From contig JAFNAJ010000009.1 of NCBI GenBank assembly GCA_017860085.1, positions 1 to 19,253 on the forward strand: DNA of 19,253 nt. The letters are read 5' to 3'. The translations under genes were made by a program, and so were the position numbers. This stretch comes from Acidobacteriota bacterium. GTDB taxonomy: Bacteria; Acidobacteriota; Vicinamibacteria; Vicinamibacterales; JAFNAJ01. This document shows positions 1 through 7,530 of this stretch, in pieces; positions within the stretch are counted from its first letter, which is position 1; every line of letters starts with the position of its first letter. The notes below the pieces were generated by a model. It saw only the letters and a program-made list of their open reading frames with translations, was not told the origin of the DNA and searched no databases.

Positions 1-1084
1 TCGTGGACGCGAGGCGTGGGCCGCAGGCGAGGGCCTGCCGCTGACTCCCGCCCCGAGGGTCGTTCGGCTCGACAGCAACGAAAACCCGAACGGGCCGGGA
101 CCTCGTGCGCTGGAGGCCATTCGTGGTGGTTTCGACGACGTGCCGCGGTATCCACACCGGACCGTCAAGTCGCTCGTCGAGACCGTGGCGCAGACCATCG
201 GCGTCGGCGCCGACCACGTCTGGCTGGGGTGTGGGTCGACCGAGATCCTGCACCTGGCGGTGCTGGCGTTCACGTCAGCTGACCGCGCGCTGGTGGCTGG
301 CGTCCCGACCTTCGAGAATCCGGTCCGCACGGCGTCGCGGATTGGGCGGCGGGTTGTCGAGGTCCCAGTGGATGCGGGGCTTCGTCTCGACCTCGACGCG
401 ATCGGCCGGCAGGCTGCCGGGGCGGGGCTCGTGTTCCTCTGCAATCCCAACAATCCGACCGGCACCGTGATCGGGGCCCCGACCATCGCCGACTTCGTCG
501 GGCGTGTCATCAAGGCGTCGCCGGAGACGATCATCCTGCTCGACGAGGCGTACCACGAGTACGTCGACGAGCCCGCCTACGCGACGGCGATCCCGCTCGC
601 GATGCAGCACCGACAGGTCGTGGTCAGCCGGACCTTCTCGAAGGTCTTCGGGATGGCGGGGCTGAGGGTTGGCTATGCAGTCGGTCACCCTGAGACGCTC
701 CAGCGGATGAGCGCCTGGGCATTCGGGCAGAACATCAACATGCTCGCCCAGCGCGCGGCGGCCGCGGTCGTCGCCGATGCCGCGCTCATCGAGCGCGAAC
801 GCCAGCGCAACCGCGACGCGCGCGACTTCACCTGCCGGGCCTTCGAGTCGATGGGGTTCGCGCCTGGCGATCCGCAGACCAATTTCGTCTTTGTCGACCT
901 CAAGCGCGACGTCGACGCCTTCCGCCGCGCGTGCCTCGAGCAAGGGATCGCGGTCGGACGCCTGTTCCCACCGCTGACATCTTACGCGCGCATCTCGATC
1001 GGCACGATGGACGAGATGCGACAGGCGGTCGACGTGTTCCGCAAGGTCCTGGGTACGAGTACGTCGCTGGCAGGTGCACGTTGA
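1..1084 (+). CDS. HisC-like PLP-dependent aminotransferase (5' end outside the window)
   Basis: This is a fold-type I pyridoxal-phosphate aminotransferase of the histidinol-phosphate aminotransferase (HisC) family. The reading frame is open from base 2 without a stop, and the typical N-terminal motif RLDSNENPNGPGPRAL is encoded upstream of the first internal GTG at 140, so the gene begins before the window. Counting residues from base 2, the visible motifs are NPNNPTG (148-154), DEAYHEY with the cofactor-binding Asp181 and Tyr184, SRTFSKVFGMAGLRVGY with the Schiff-base lysine at 214, and a C-terminal RISIGT carboxylate-binding arginine. In true HisC the enzyme converts imidazole-acetol phosphate and glutamate to histidinol phosphate. 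No his genes are visible nearby, and HisC-like paralogues, some of them exported, act on other amino acids. The family is certain but the substrate is not. An M24 peptidase gene follows after 35 bases on the same strand. Confidence 0.88.
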   Translation, partial: RGREAWAAGEGLPLTPAPRVVRLDSNENPNGPGPRALEAIRGGFDDVPRYPHRTVKSLVETVAQTIGVGADHVWLGCGSTEILHLAVLAFTSADRALVAGVPTFENPVRTASRIGRRVVEVPVDAGLRLDLDAIGRQAAGAGLVFLCNPNNPTGTVIGAPTIADFVGRVIKASPETIILLDEAYHEYVDEPAYATAIPLAMQHRQVVVSRTFSKVFGMAGLRVGYAVGHPETLQRMSAWAFGQNINMLAQRAAAAVVADAALIERERQRNRDARDFTCRAFESMGFAPGDPQTNFVFVDLKRDVDAFRRACLEQGIAVGRLFPPLTSYARISIGTMDEMRQAVDVFRKVLGTSTSLAGAR

Positions 1085-1107
1085 ACCCCAGGCCGTCGTG
1101 CGCCGTT

Positions 1108-1113
1108 GGAGGG
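1108..1113 (+). promoter_or_regulatory. Shine-Dalgarno site deciding the M24 peptidase start
   Basis: GGAGGG lies six bases before the ATG at 1120. The open frame reaches back to 931, but that extension would overlap the aminotransferase by over 150 bases and put a signal peptide in mid-protein. This site settles the start at 1120. Confidence 0.7.
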
Positions 1114-1119
1114 CGAGCC

Positions 1120-2613
1120 ATGCGCCATCGGGGGTTCCAATCAGTCGGGACGTTGCTGACGCTTCTCGTGTCCGTGTTGCTGGTCACCCCGATTCCGGCG
1201 ACGGGCGGCGATGTCCAGGACGACCTCAAGGCACGCCGCGCCCGACTGATGGAACGGCTCGGCGGCGACACGTTGTTCGTGGCCTTCAGCGCACCGCTGC
1301 AGGTGTACTCCCGCGACGTTGAGTACGAGTACCGGCAGGACAGCAACCTCTGGTACCTGGCGGGGACCGACCAGGAAGAGACGATCCTCGTCTTGATGCC
1401 CGGCAACTCCGCCCGGCGCGAGATTCTCTTCATCAGCGAGCCCAACCCGAGGCGCGAGCACTGGAATGGCCATCTGCTGACGAAGTCGGAGGCGCGTGCG
1501 CTCACGGGCATCGACACCGTCTACTACACCACCGAGTTCGAGCCGTTTGTCACGGCCCTCATGAACGGGCAGCCGTTCGACACACCGCGGCAGGCGGTGG
1601 CGACCGACTTCGACGCGTATCTGGCGGCCGTGGGGCGCGGACAGGCCAGGGTGTCGCTGCTGTTCGGGCGACGTCCCGCGCCGTCCGCCGAGTTGCCCGC
1701 TATCTACGAGTTTGCCCGGCGCATGCGTGACCGCTTCGTCGGCGCAACCATGGTCGACGCCACACCCCTCGTCGAAGGACTGCGCCAGGTGAAGACCCCG
1801 TATGAACAACAGGTCCTCCGGCGCAGCCTCGAGATTTCGAGCGATGCCCATCGTGCGGGCATGCAGGCGGCGGTGCCCGGCGCGTACGAGTACGAAGTGG
1901 AGGCGGCCATCGAGCGGGCCTATCTGGCCAACGGCGCGATGAGTCCCGGCTATCCGTCGATCGTCGGCAGTGGTCCCAACGCCACGGTGCTGCACTACAA
2001 CAAGTCGAGCCGCCAGATGCAAGCCGGCGACCTGCTGCTCGTCGATGCGGCCGCCAACTACAAGGGTCTCACCGGGGACATCACGCGTACCTATCCCGTT
2101 TCGGGACGGTTCACCGACGCCCAGAAGGACATCTACCGTGTCGTGCTCGACGCCCAGGCAGCCGGGATGCGCGCCGTTCGGGCCGGGGGCTATCCCGCCG
2201 ACGTCGAGCAGGCCGTGGCGAGTGCCGTGAGGGACGGCCTGCTGCGCCTGGGGCTGATCACCGATGCTTCAGGCGATCAGTTCCGCACGTGGTACACGCA
2301 CGGCGTGTGTCACTTCATCGGCATGGACGTGCACGATGCCGGCGACTACAAGCGGCCCTTTGAACCCGGTGTGGCATTTGTCATCGAGCCCGGCGTCTAC
2401 ATCCGGGAGGCGGCGCTCGAGATGCTGCCCGACACACCGGAGAACCGGGCGTTCATCGCGGCCGTGCGTCCGACCGTGCAGCGGTACCGCGACATCGGCA
2501 TCCGCGTCGAGGACTCGTTCCTCTTGACCGCCCAGGGGCTCGTGACGCTGTCCGACGTGCCGAGGACCATCGAGGACATCGAGCGGTTCATGGCCCGGCC
2601 AGCCGCGCGGTAG
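1120..2613 (+). CDS. Secreted Xaa-Pro aminopeptidase (M24B metallopeptidase)
   Basis: This 497-residue enzyme should remove N-terminal residues preceding proline. The start at 1120 is chosen because GGAGGG precedes it and the protein then opens with a signal peptide: MRHR, a hydrophobic run to about residue 26, then PATGGD. Residues of about 33-180 form the AMP_N/creatinase N-terminal domain. The pita-bread catalytic domain shows all five dinuclear metal ligands expected from E. coli PepP: Asp309 in VDAAANYKG, Asp320 in TGDITRTYP, His398 in HGVCHFIGMDVHD, Glu423 in FVIEPGVYI and Glu464 in GIRVEDSF. His405 is the equivalent of the catalytic histidine. E. coli PepP is cytoplasmic, so the leader implies a periplasmic or secreted role, probably in peptide scavenging. 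It follows the aminotransferase gene by 35 bases and precedes the propeller gene by 138 bases, so the three may be co-transcribed. Confidence 0.93.
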   Translation: MRHRGFQSVGTLLTLLVSVLLVTPIPATGGDVQDDLKARRARLMERLGGDTLFVAFSAPLQVYSRDVEYEYRQDSNLWYLAGTDQEETILVLMPGNSARREILFISEPNPRREHWNGHLLTKSEARALTGIDTVYYTTEFEPFVTALMNGQPFDTPRQAVATDFDAYLAAVGRGQARVSLLFGRRPAPSAELPAIYEFARRMRDRFVGATMVDATPLVEGLRQVKTPYEQQVLRRSLEISSDAHRAGMQAAVPGAYEYEVEAAIERAYLANGAMSPGYPSIVGSGPNATVLHYNKSSRQMQAGDLLLVDAAANYKGLTGDITRTYPVSGRFTDAQKDIYRVVLDAQAAGMRAVRAGGYPADVEQAVASAVRDGLLRLGLITDASGDQFRTWYTHGVCHFIGMDVHDAGDYKRPFEPGVAFVIEPGVYIREAALEMLPDTPENRAFIAAVRPTVQRYRDIGIRVEDSFLLTAQGLVTLSDVPRTIEDIERFMARPAAR

Positions 2614-2737
2614 CGACCGGAGCACACCGTTCCTTGACTGCGGCAAGGTCGTGGGATAGCGTTCCGCCGCCCCCGCCCCTCGTGCCCTCATCGGACGACG
2701 AACGTTTGCCGGCCCGAGCAGCCGACCACCCTCGAAC

Positions 2738-2743
2738 GAGGAG
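2738..2743 (+). promoter_or_regulatory. Ribosome binding site of the propeller gene
   Basis: GAGGAG lies eight bases before the first of two adjacent ATG codons (2752 and 2755). The 138-base gap 2614-2751 shows nothing else I can support, neither a hairpin terminator nor a convincing promoter. Confidence 0.6.
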
Positions 2744-2751
2744 AAGAAACG

Positions 2752-5700
2752 ATGATGGTGTGCCATCGCTCCGTGTCTCTCGTGACGACCTCGGCGCTGC
2801 TGGCTGTCACACTCGCCAGCGCCTCGGCTGCGCCTGACCAGGCGGCCGCCCAGGGGGCCAGCCAGGCCCGCCCGTCCGCCGCCGCGTCGAGCAGCCGCGA
2901 CGCCGCACGCGGCGCGGCGATAGCCACCCTGAAGTTCCGGGAGATCGGCCCAGCGGTGATGGGCGGTCGCGTTGACGATGTCGCGGTCGTCGAGTCGAAT
3001 CCCTCGATCGTCTACGTGGGCACCGCTTCCGGCGGCGTGTGGAAGACCGTCAACGCCGGAACGACGTGGACGCCCGTGTTCGACAACGAGGCCGTCTCGA
3101 CGATCGGCGACATCACCGTCGCCCCCTCCGACCCGTCAATCGTGTGGGTGGGCACGGGCGAGCCCAACAACCGCCAGAGTTCGTCGTGGGGCAACGGCGT
3201 GTACAAGTCCACCGACGGCGGTCAAACCTGGCGGCACCTGGGTCTCGCGGAGACCCACCACATCGGCCGAATCGTCATCCACCCGACGAATCCCGACGTC
3301 GTCTACGTGGCGGCCCTTGGCCGGCTCTGGGGGGCCAACAAGGAGCGGGGCGTTTTCAAGACAACCGACGGGGGCCAGACCTGGAAGCACGTGCTGTTCA
3401 TCAGCCAGGACACGGGCGTGGTTGACGTCGCGATGGATCCAGTGAGTCCAGAGACGGTATATGCGGCGGCGTACCAGCGTCGACGCACGGTGTTTGGTTT
3501 CGTTGGCAGCGGCCCAGACGGCGGCCTTTACAAGACAACCGACGGGGGGGCGTCGTGGAAGAAGGTCACGCCTCAGCCGGAGGCAAGCCCCGAGAAGGCG
3601 GACCGGCAGGAGATTGGGCGCATCGGCGTCGCCGTCTACCGGCGCGACCCCCGCATTGTCTACGCCCTGGTCGAACACGCCAACGGCGGGATCTTCCGCT
3701 CGGAAGACCGCGGTGAAACCTGGGTGCGAATGAGCGACACGAACCCGCGCCCGATGTACTACAGCAAGGTCCACGTCGATCCCACCAATGACCAGCGCAT
3801 CTGGGTATTGGGGGCGCAGATGTTCTATTCGGAGGACGGGGGGAAGACGTTCATGTCGAACCTGGTCCAGCGCATCCACGGCGATTACCACGCCATGTGG
3901 ATCAACCCGGCGAACGCCAGTCACATGGTCGTCGGATCGGACGGCGGGGTGCACTGGAGCCACGACCGCGGTCGCACGTGGGACTTCGTGAACACGATCG
4001 CCATCGGCCAGTTCTACGAAATCGGACTCGACATGCGCGAACCCTACTACGTGTGCGGCGGGCTGCAAGACAACAACACGTGGTGCGGGCCGTCGGCGTC
4101 GATGGACCCCCGGGGCATTGCCAACAGCGAGTGGTTCGCCGTGGGTGGCGGCGACGGGTTCTACGCCCAGGTGGATCCCAACGACCCGATGACCGTCTAC
4201 GCGGAGTCGCAGGACGGCAACGTGCTGCGCCGAAACCTGTCCACGGGCGAGTCGCGCAGCATCCGTCCGCAGCCTGCCGAGGGCGACGCACCGTATCGCT
4301 TCCAGTGGAACTCGCCGATCGTCATCTCGGCGTTCGACTCCAGGACGATCTACTACGGGGGGAACTTCGTCTTCAAATCGACCGACCGGGGCGACTCGTG
4401 GACGCGAATCAGCCCCGACCTGACGACCCTGGTCGACCGCAACACGCTGGCCGTTCTGGGCCGAGTGCCCGATCGGCAGACACGGTCCCGGCACGATGGC
4501 GTCCGACACTACCCGGCCATCACGACCCTGGCGGAGTCGCCGCTCAGCGCGCAGGTCGTCTGGGCCGGGACCGACGACGGCAACCTGCAGGTGACACGGG
4601 ACGGAGGCGCGTCGTGGCGAAACGTGGTCGGGTCGGTGCCGGGACTGCCGAAGGGCACCTACGTGAGTCGTGTCGTTGCGTCACGGCACGCGGAAGGCAG
4701 GGCCTACGCGACCTTCGACGGCCATCGCAGCGACGACTTCAGCATCTACGCGTATGTGACTGACGACTATGGGGCCACGTGGCGGAAGATCACCGCGGGC
4801 ATCCCCGACGACAAGGGGGTGCTCAACGTGATCCGTGAGCACCCGAGGAATCCCGACCTGTTGTTTGCCGGTGGGGAGTACGGCGCCTATGTGAGCTTCG
4901 ATCGCGGGGTGGCGTGGACGAGGCTGCGGCTCAATCTGCCAACGGTGCCTGTCGATGACATCGCCGTCCACCCTCGGGACAACGACCTCGTGCTGGCGAC
5001 GCACGGGCGATCGATTTGGATCCTCGATGACATCGCCCCGCTGGCCGAGTTGACCGACGCGGTCCTGGCCGCTGACCTCCACCTGTTCACCATCCGTCCA
5101 GCGATCCAGTGGCGGACCCGGTCGCCCGGCGGGTCGACGGGACACAAGATGTTCTTCGGCGAGAACCCGCCGGGCGGCATCATCGTGAACTACCACCTGG
5201 GCGCCAAGCCTGCCGAGGGGCAGGGGGTGAAGATCGTGATCGCCGATGGAGCCGGCAAGACCGTCCGCGAGCTCGATGGCACGTCGGACATCGGCGTCAA
5301 TCGCGTCGTGTGGGACATGCGGATGGCATCGCCGATCCCGCCGGCGCCTGGCGGGCGCGGTGCAGGAGGCGGAGCCGGAGGTGGGTTCTTCGGCGGGGCG
5401 GTCGGTCCTCGGGTCGATCCTGGCGCGTACACGGTGACGGTGAGCGCAGGCTCGGCCAGTGCCAGGGGCACCGCCGTCGTGCGAGACGATCCCCGTGTGA
5501 CGATGACCGACGCCGATCGCGCGGCCCGGTGGGCCGTGCTCAACCAGCTGATGCCCAAGGCGGGACCGCTCGTGACCGCCCAGCGAACGATCACCGAGCT
5601 GCGGACCACCGTGGCTTCGCGTCTCGAGGCGTGGAAGCGGCCGGGTCCGGGTCGGCCACCCGAGAACGTGCAGAAGGCCGGCGAGGCGCTGCTCCAGAAG

Positions 5701-6024
5701 ATCGACGCCATCTATGCCAGCTTCGCGACGCCGCCATCGGAGGCGCTGGGCCTGGGAGACGCCGGGCCGCCGCTCGTCGAGCGGCCCACGCCGTATCCGA
5801 ATCGGATGCTGATGCTCTATGGACAGGTGGCCAACTACAGCGGGCCGCCAACGGCGTGGCAGCGTGAGGAGGCGACGCTACTCGCGGCCAAGGCCGACGA
5901 ACTCGTCGCCGCGGTGCAGGGCCTGGTGCAGACGGACCTTGCGGCGCTCAACAGGCTGATGAACGAGTCGGGCGTTCCACACATCAGCCCGCCGGTGATT
6001 GGCGGCGGACGCCCGAGGCGCTGA
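2752..6024 (+). CDS. Secreted VPS10/sortilin-like beta-propeller protein with Asp-box (BNR) repeats
   Basis: This is a 1090-residue exported protein. A signal peptide (residues 1 to about 27, ending ASASAAP) is followed by an Ala/Ser-rich linker and then a long beta-propeller region. Ten Asp-box loops (S/T-x-D-x-G-x-T-W) are visible, beginning near residues 152, 203, 261, 316, 359, 402, 542, 614, 669 and 714. Examples are KSTDGGQTW, RSEDRGETW and KSTDRGDSW. Such repeats mark sialidase-, Vps10/sortilin- and photosystem-assembly-type propellers. Proteins of this layout are usually annotated as 'VPS10 domain-containing' or 'glycosyl hydrolase, BNR repeat'. I see no sialidase arginine triad, so an enzymatic role is not shown. 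The last 300 or so residues look like a beta-sandwich (about 760-910, interrupted by a Gly-rich loop at 866-885) plus a helical tail. Ligand or protein binding outside the cytoplasm is most likely. The 3' end overlaps the opposite-strand DUF4286 gene by 41 bases. Confidence 0.9.
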   Translation: MMVCHRSVSLVTTSALLAVTLASASAAPDQAAAQGASQARPSAAASSSRDAARGAAIATLKFREIGPAVMGGRVDDVAVVESNPSIVYVGTASGGVWKTVNAGTTWTPVFDNEAVSTIGDITVAPSDPSIVWVGTGEPNNRQSSSWGNGVYKSTDGGQTWRHLGLAETHHIGRIVIHPTNPDVVYVAALGRLWGANKERGVFKTTDGGQTWKHVLFISQDTGVVDVAMDPVSPETVYAAAYQRRRTVFGFVGSGPDGGLYKTTDGGASWKKVTPQPEASPEKADRQEIGRIGVAVYRRDPRIVYALVEHANGGIFRSEDRGETWVRMSDTNPRPMYYSKVHVDPTNDQRIWVLGAQMFYSEDGGKTFMSNLVQRIHGDYHAMWINPANASHMVVGSDGGVHWSHDRGRTWDFVNTIAIGQFYEIGLDMREPYYVCGGLQDNNTWCGPSASMDPRGIANSEWFAVGGGDGFYAQVDPNDPMTVYAESQDGNVLRRNLSTGESRSIRPQPAEGDAPYRFQWNSPIVISAFDSRTIYYGGNFVFKSTDRGDSWTRISPDLTTLVDRNTLAVLGRVPDRQTRSRHDGVRHYPAITTLAESPLSAQVVWAGTDDGNLQVTRDGGASWRNVVGSVPGLPKGTYVSRVVASRHAEGRAYATFDGHRSDDFSIYAYVTDDYGATWRKITAGIPDDKGVLNVIREHPRNPDLLFAGGEYGAYVSFDRGVAWTRLRLNLPTVPVDDIAVHPRDNDLVLATHGRSIWILDDIAPLAELTDAVLAADLHLFTIRPAIQWRTRSPGGSTGHKMFFGENPPGGIIVNYHLGAKPAEGQGVKIVIADGAGKTVRELDGTSDIGVNRVVWDMRMASPIPPAPGGRGAGGGAGGGFFGGAVGPRVDPGAYTVTVSAGSASARGTAVVRDDPRVTMTDADRAARWAVLNQLMPKAGPLVTAQRTITELRTTVASRLEAWKRPGPGRPPENVQKAGEALLQKIDAIYASFATPPSEALGLGDAGPPLVERPTPYPNRMLMLYGQVANYSGPPTAWQREEATLLAAKADELVAAVQGLVQTDLAALNRLMNESGVPHISPPVIGGGRPRR

Positions 6025-6343
6025 CCGCAGCGACCACCTCGGCGACCGCGCGGCGGTAGCGGACCCCGCGCTCGGTCGGGAAGCGGCGCAGCCCCTCGGC
6101 TCGCAGCCGGGGGGCGTGATGTCGCTCGTAGGCGGCGAAGTCCTCGCGCGTGGCGAAGTGGTATCGCGCCTCGCCGCGGTAGACGGTGCGCCCACCGCTC
6201 GAGACGCTGTCGAGGGCGATAGCCTCGGCGTCTGTCGCCCCCGACGCGCAGACATCCGCGAGGTGGCCGTTCTTGAGCCAGTCGAGCCACTGCTTCAGCA
6301 ACTCCGCATCGTCGAACTCGGCGACGACGGTGTACGCGATCAT
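5984..6343 (-). CDS. DUF4286 family protein
   Basis: This is a small 119-residue soluble protein. The N terminus (MIAYTVVAEF, then WLDWLKNGHLADVCASGA) matches the DUF4286 pattern, whose members are predicted to adopt a ferredoxin-like fold related to the dimeric alpha-beta barrel. A second half with RYHFATREDFAAYERHHAPRL fits the rest of that fold. No catalytic function is established for the family. The start is fixed by a 4-base ATGA overlap with the hemerythrin gene, so the two proteins are probably co-translated. The alpha-beta barrel relatives include heme-degrading and quinone monooxygenases, which makes an oxygen- or metal-related partnership with hemerythrin conceivable, though this is inference. 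The C terminus overlaps the convergent propeller gene by 41 bases. Confidence 0.8.
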   Translation of the reverse strand: MIAYTVVAEFDDAELLKQWLDWLKNGHLADVCASGATDAEAIALDSVSSGGRTVYRGEARYHFATREDFAAYERHHAPRLRAEGLRRFPTERGVRYRRAVAEVVAAVSASGVRRQSPAG

Positions 6344-6774
6344 TGCGACGGCCCCGCACCCTCCAAGTGGCTGAGAAACGCGCGGTCCTGCCCCTCGATG
6401 TGCTTCGTGAGCCAGGTTCGAACCGACTCGATGAAGGCGAGCGTCGGCCGGGAGTGCCCGGCGTCCACGCGATCCTGGAGCGCCTGTGCCTGTTCGAGCA
6501 GGTGATCGTGCTCGAGCGCGTGCGCCTCGTAGCCCGGATAGGCCGTCAGCCGCATCAGCATCTGCTCCGACATGAAGTGCACGGTGGTGTGTTCGATGAG
6601 TTGCGTCAGGATCTCGTTGATGCGGTTGGGGCCAAGGTCGCGTCGAACCGCGTCTTCGAGGGCACCGAGCAAGGCCATCTCGACCCGGTGTTCGGCCTCG
6701 ACTGTCGAGCGACCCTCCGCTTGGGCGAGCACCCAGCCGGACTGTTCCTCAGGGAACTGGGGCGATTCGGGCAT
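6340..6774 (-). CDS. Bacteriohemerythrin (non-heme di-iron O2-binding protein)
   Basis: This 144-residue four-helix protein is expected to bind oxygen reversibly at a di-iron centre. All seven ligands can be placed: His29, His66, Glu70, His85, His89, His125 and Asp130. The gaps after the first pair (4, 15, 4, 36, 5) match those of characterised bacteriohemerythrins such as the Methylococcus protein, and the first gap is one residue longer. There is no signal peptide or membrane segment, so the protein is cytoplasmic. The frame stays open to 6876, with another ATG at 6798, but that stretch is Arg-rich low-quality sequence. The ATG at 6774 sits about 20 bases after a -10-like TAGAAT and is preferred, although no strong Shine-Dalgarno is seen. 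The gene is the first of a two-gene operon with DUF4286 and is divergent from the HATPase-SpoIIE pair. Confidence 0.88.
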   Translation of the reverse strand: MPESPQFPEEQSGWVLAQAEGRSTVEAEHRVEMALLGALEDAVRRDLGPNRINEILTQLIEHTTVHFMSEQMLMRLTAYPGYEAHALEHDHLLEQAQALQDRVDAGHSRPTLAFIESVRTWLTKHIEGQDRAFLSHLEGAGPSQ

Positions 6775-6796
6775 AGGAGCGCCAGAGACTCCCAGC

Positions 6797-6802
6797 ATTC
6801 TA
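6797..6802 (-). promoter_or_regulatory. Candidate -10 element for the hemerythrin operon
   Basis: The minus strand reads TAGAAT, five of six matches to TATAAT, 22 bases upstream of the chosen hemerythrin ATG. No matching -35 hexamer is evident, so this is only a candidate. Confidence 0.3.
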
Positions 6803-6830
6803 CGAGATTCGCGCAGCAAGGTCGATGCCG

Positions 6831-6848
6831 GCAGCGCCACGGCGCTGC
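6831..6848. repeat. Perfect palindrome in the hemerythrin/HATPase divergent region
   Basis: GCAGCGCC and GGCGCTGC form an 8-bp perfect inverted repeat separated by two bases, located in the 206-base divergent intergenic region. The spacing of the arms suits a dimeric DNA-binding regulator. It could also be a chance GC-rich hairpin. Confidence 0.4.
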
Positions 6849-6958
6849 GACCTGACGCGCACACGCCCGGGCGCACACGCGCTTACAGATTCCGGCCTCC
6901 GCTGCCGAGAAGGGAGGCCCTGCGGGGCCAGGCACTGGCTCAAATGGCCGCCGTTGAT

Positions 6959-6964
6959 TACAAT
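6959..6964 (+). promoter_or_regulatory. Candidate -10 element for the HATPase-SpoIIE operon
   Basis: TACAAT (five of six to TATAAT) stands out in a GC-rich background and ends 16 bases before the ATG at 6981, implying a very short leader. The bases about 17 upstream do not resemble TTGACA. Confidence 0.38.
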
Positions 6965-6980
6965 AGGCGGCACCTCGGCC

Positions 6981-7448
6981 ATGTCAGATTCGTGCGAGTT
7001 CAACCCTGATGATCTGGTCGTCACCTTCGACCGCGTGTTCCCTGCGGACGCGGAGGAGATTGACGGCGTGGTCGAGTCGGTGATGTCGACCGTGGGCCGG
7101 ATGGGATGTGCCGACGGACGTGAGCACGACATCGAGCTCGCCCTTCGCGAGGCCCTGGCCAACGCCATCAGGCACGGGTGCAAGAACGATCCCTCGAAGC
7201 AGGTGCAGTGCATGGTGGCGTGTGACCAGCAGCGGGGGATACTCGTCGTCGTGCGGGACAGCGGTGAGGGCTTCGACCCCGCCGCCGTGCCCAGCCCGCT
7301 CGTCGGCGAGAACGTCTTTCGCCATCATGGCCGCGGCATCTACCTGATCAACCAGTTGATGGACGAGGTCAGGTTCGAAAAAGGGGGGACCGAGATCCAC
7401 ATGCGCAAGCGTGGGCCCCTGGCGCCCCTGTCCGACGACCAATCCTGA
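6981..7448 (+). CDS. RsbW/SpoIIAB-like ATP-binding kinase or anti-sigma factor
   Basis: This 155-residue protein consists almost entirely of a GHKL ATPase fold of the HATPase_c_2 type. Motifs in order are the N box ELALREALANAIRHG (Glu57, Asn61), the G1 box VRDSGEGFDP (91-100) and the G2 box HHGRGIYLINQL (115-126). RsbW and SpoIIAB proteins bind sigma factors and inactivate anti-sigma antagonists by serine phosphorylation. The start at 6981 is preferred over the open extension to 6825 because it follows AGGCGG and a -10-like TACAAT, and because the extension is Arg/Cys-rich and outside the domain. The gene for a SpoIIE-type phosphatase follows 82 bases downstream, so the two probably act on one shared STAS-domain antagonist, which is not encoded in the window. 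The partner sigma factor or effector cannot be named from the sequence. Confidence 0.88.
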   Translation: MSDSCEFNPDDLVVTFDRVFPADAEEIDGVVESVMSTVGRMGCADGREHDIELALREALANAIRHGCKNDPSKQVQCMVACDQQRGILVVVRDSGEGFDPAAVPSPLVGENVFRHHGRGIYLINQLMDEVRFEKGGTEIHMRKRGPLAPLSDDQS

Positions 7449-7530
7449 CTGACGCCGCCCCGCGCAGGCCGGCCACCTCGGCCGCGAACGCCGACCCGCT
7501 CATCCTCGTCTCAGGTGTGAGGGTGCCGCC

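Noticed and set aside
140..1084. Aminotransferase starting at the GTG at 140.
   Set aside because: The conserved HisC N-terminal motif is encoded upstream of 140 in the same frame, so that start is internal.
931..1119. Longer N terminus for the M24 peptidase.
   Set aside because: It would overlap the aminotransferase and bury the signal peptide; the ATG at 1120 has a clear ribosome binding site.
3136..4509. A 457-codon open frame on the minus strand.
   Set aside because: It is antisense to the propeller gene, is rich in His/Arg/Val/Pro as expected from reversed GC-rich codons, and shows no recognisable domain.
6825..6980. N-terminal extension of the RsbW-like protein.
   Set aside because: It covers the palindrome and the -10 candidate, is Cys/Arg-rich, and lies outside the HATPase domain.
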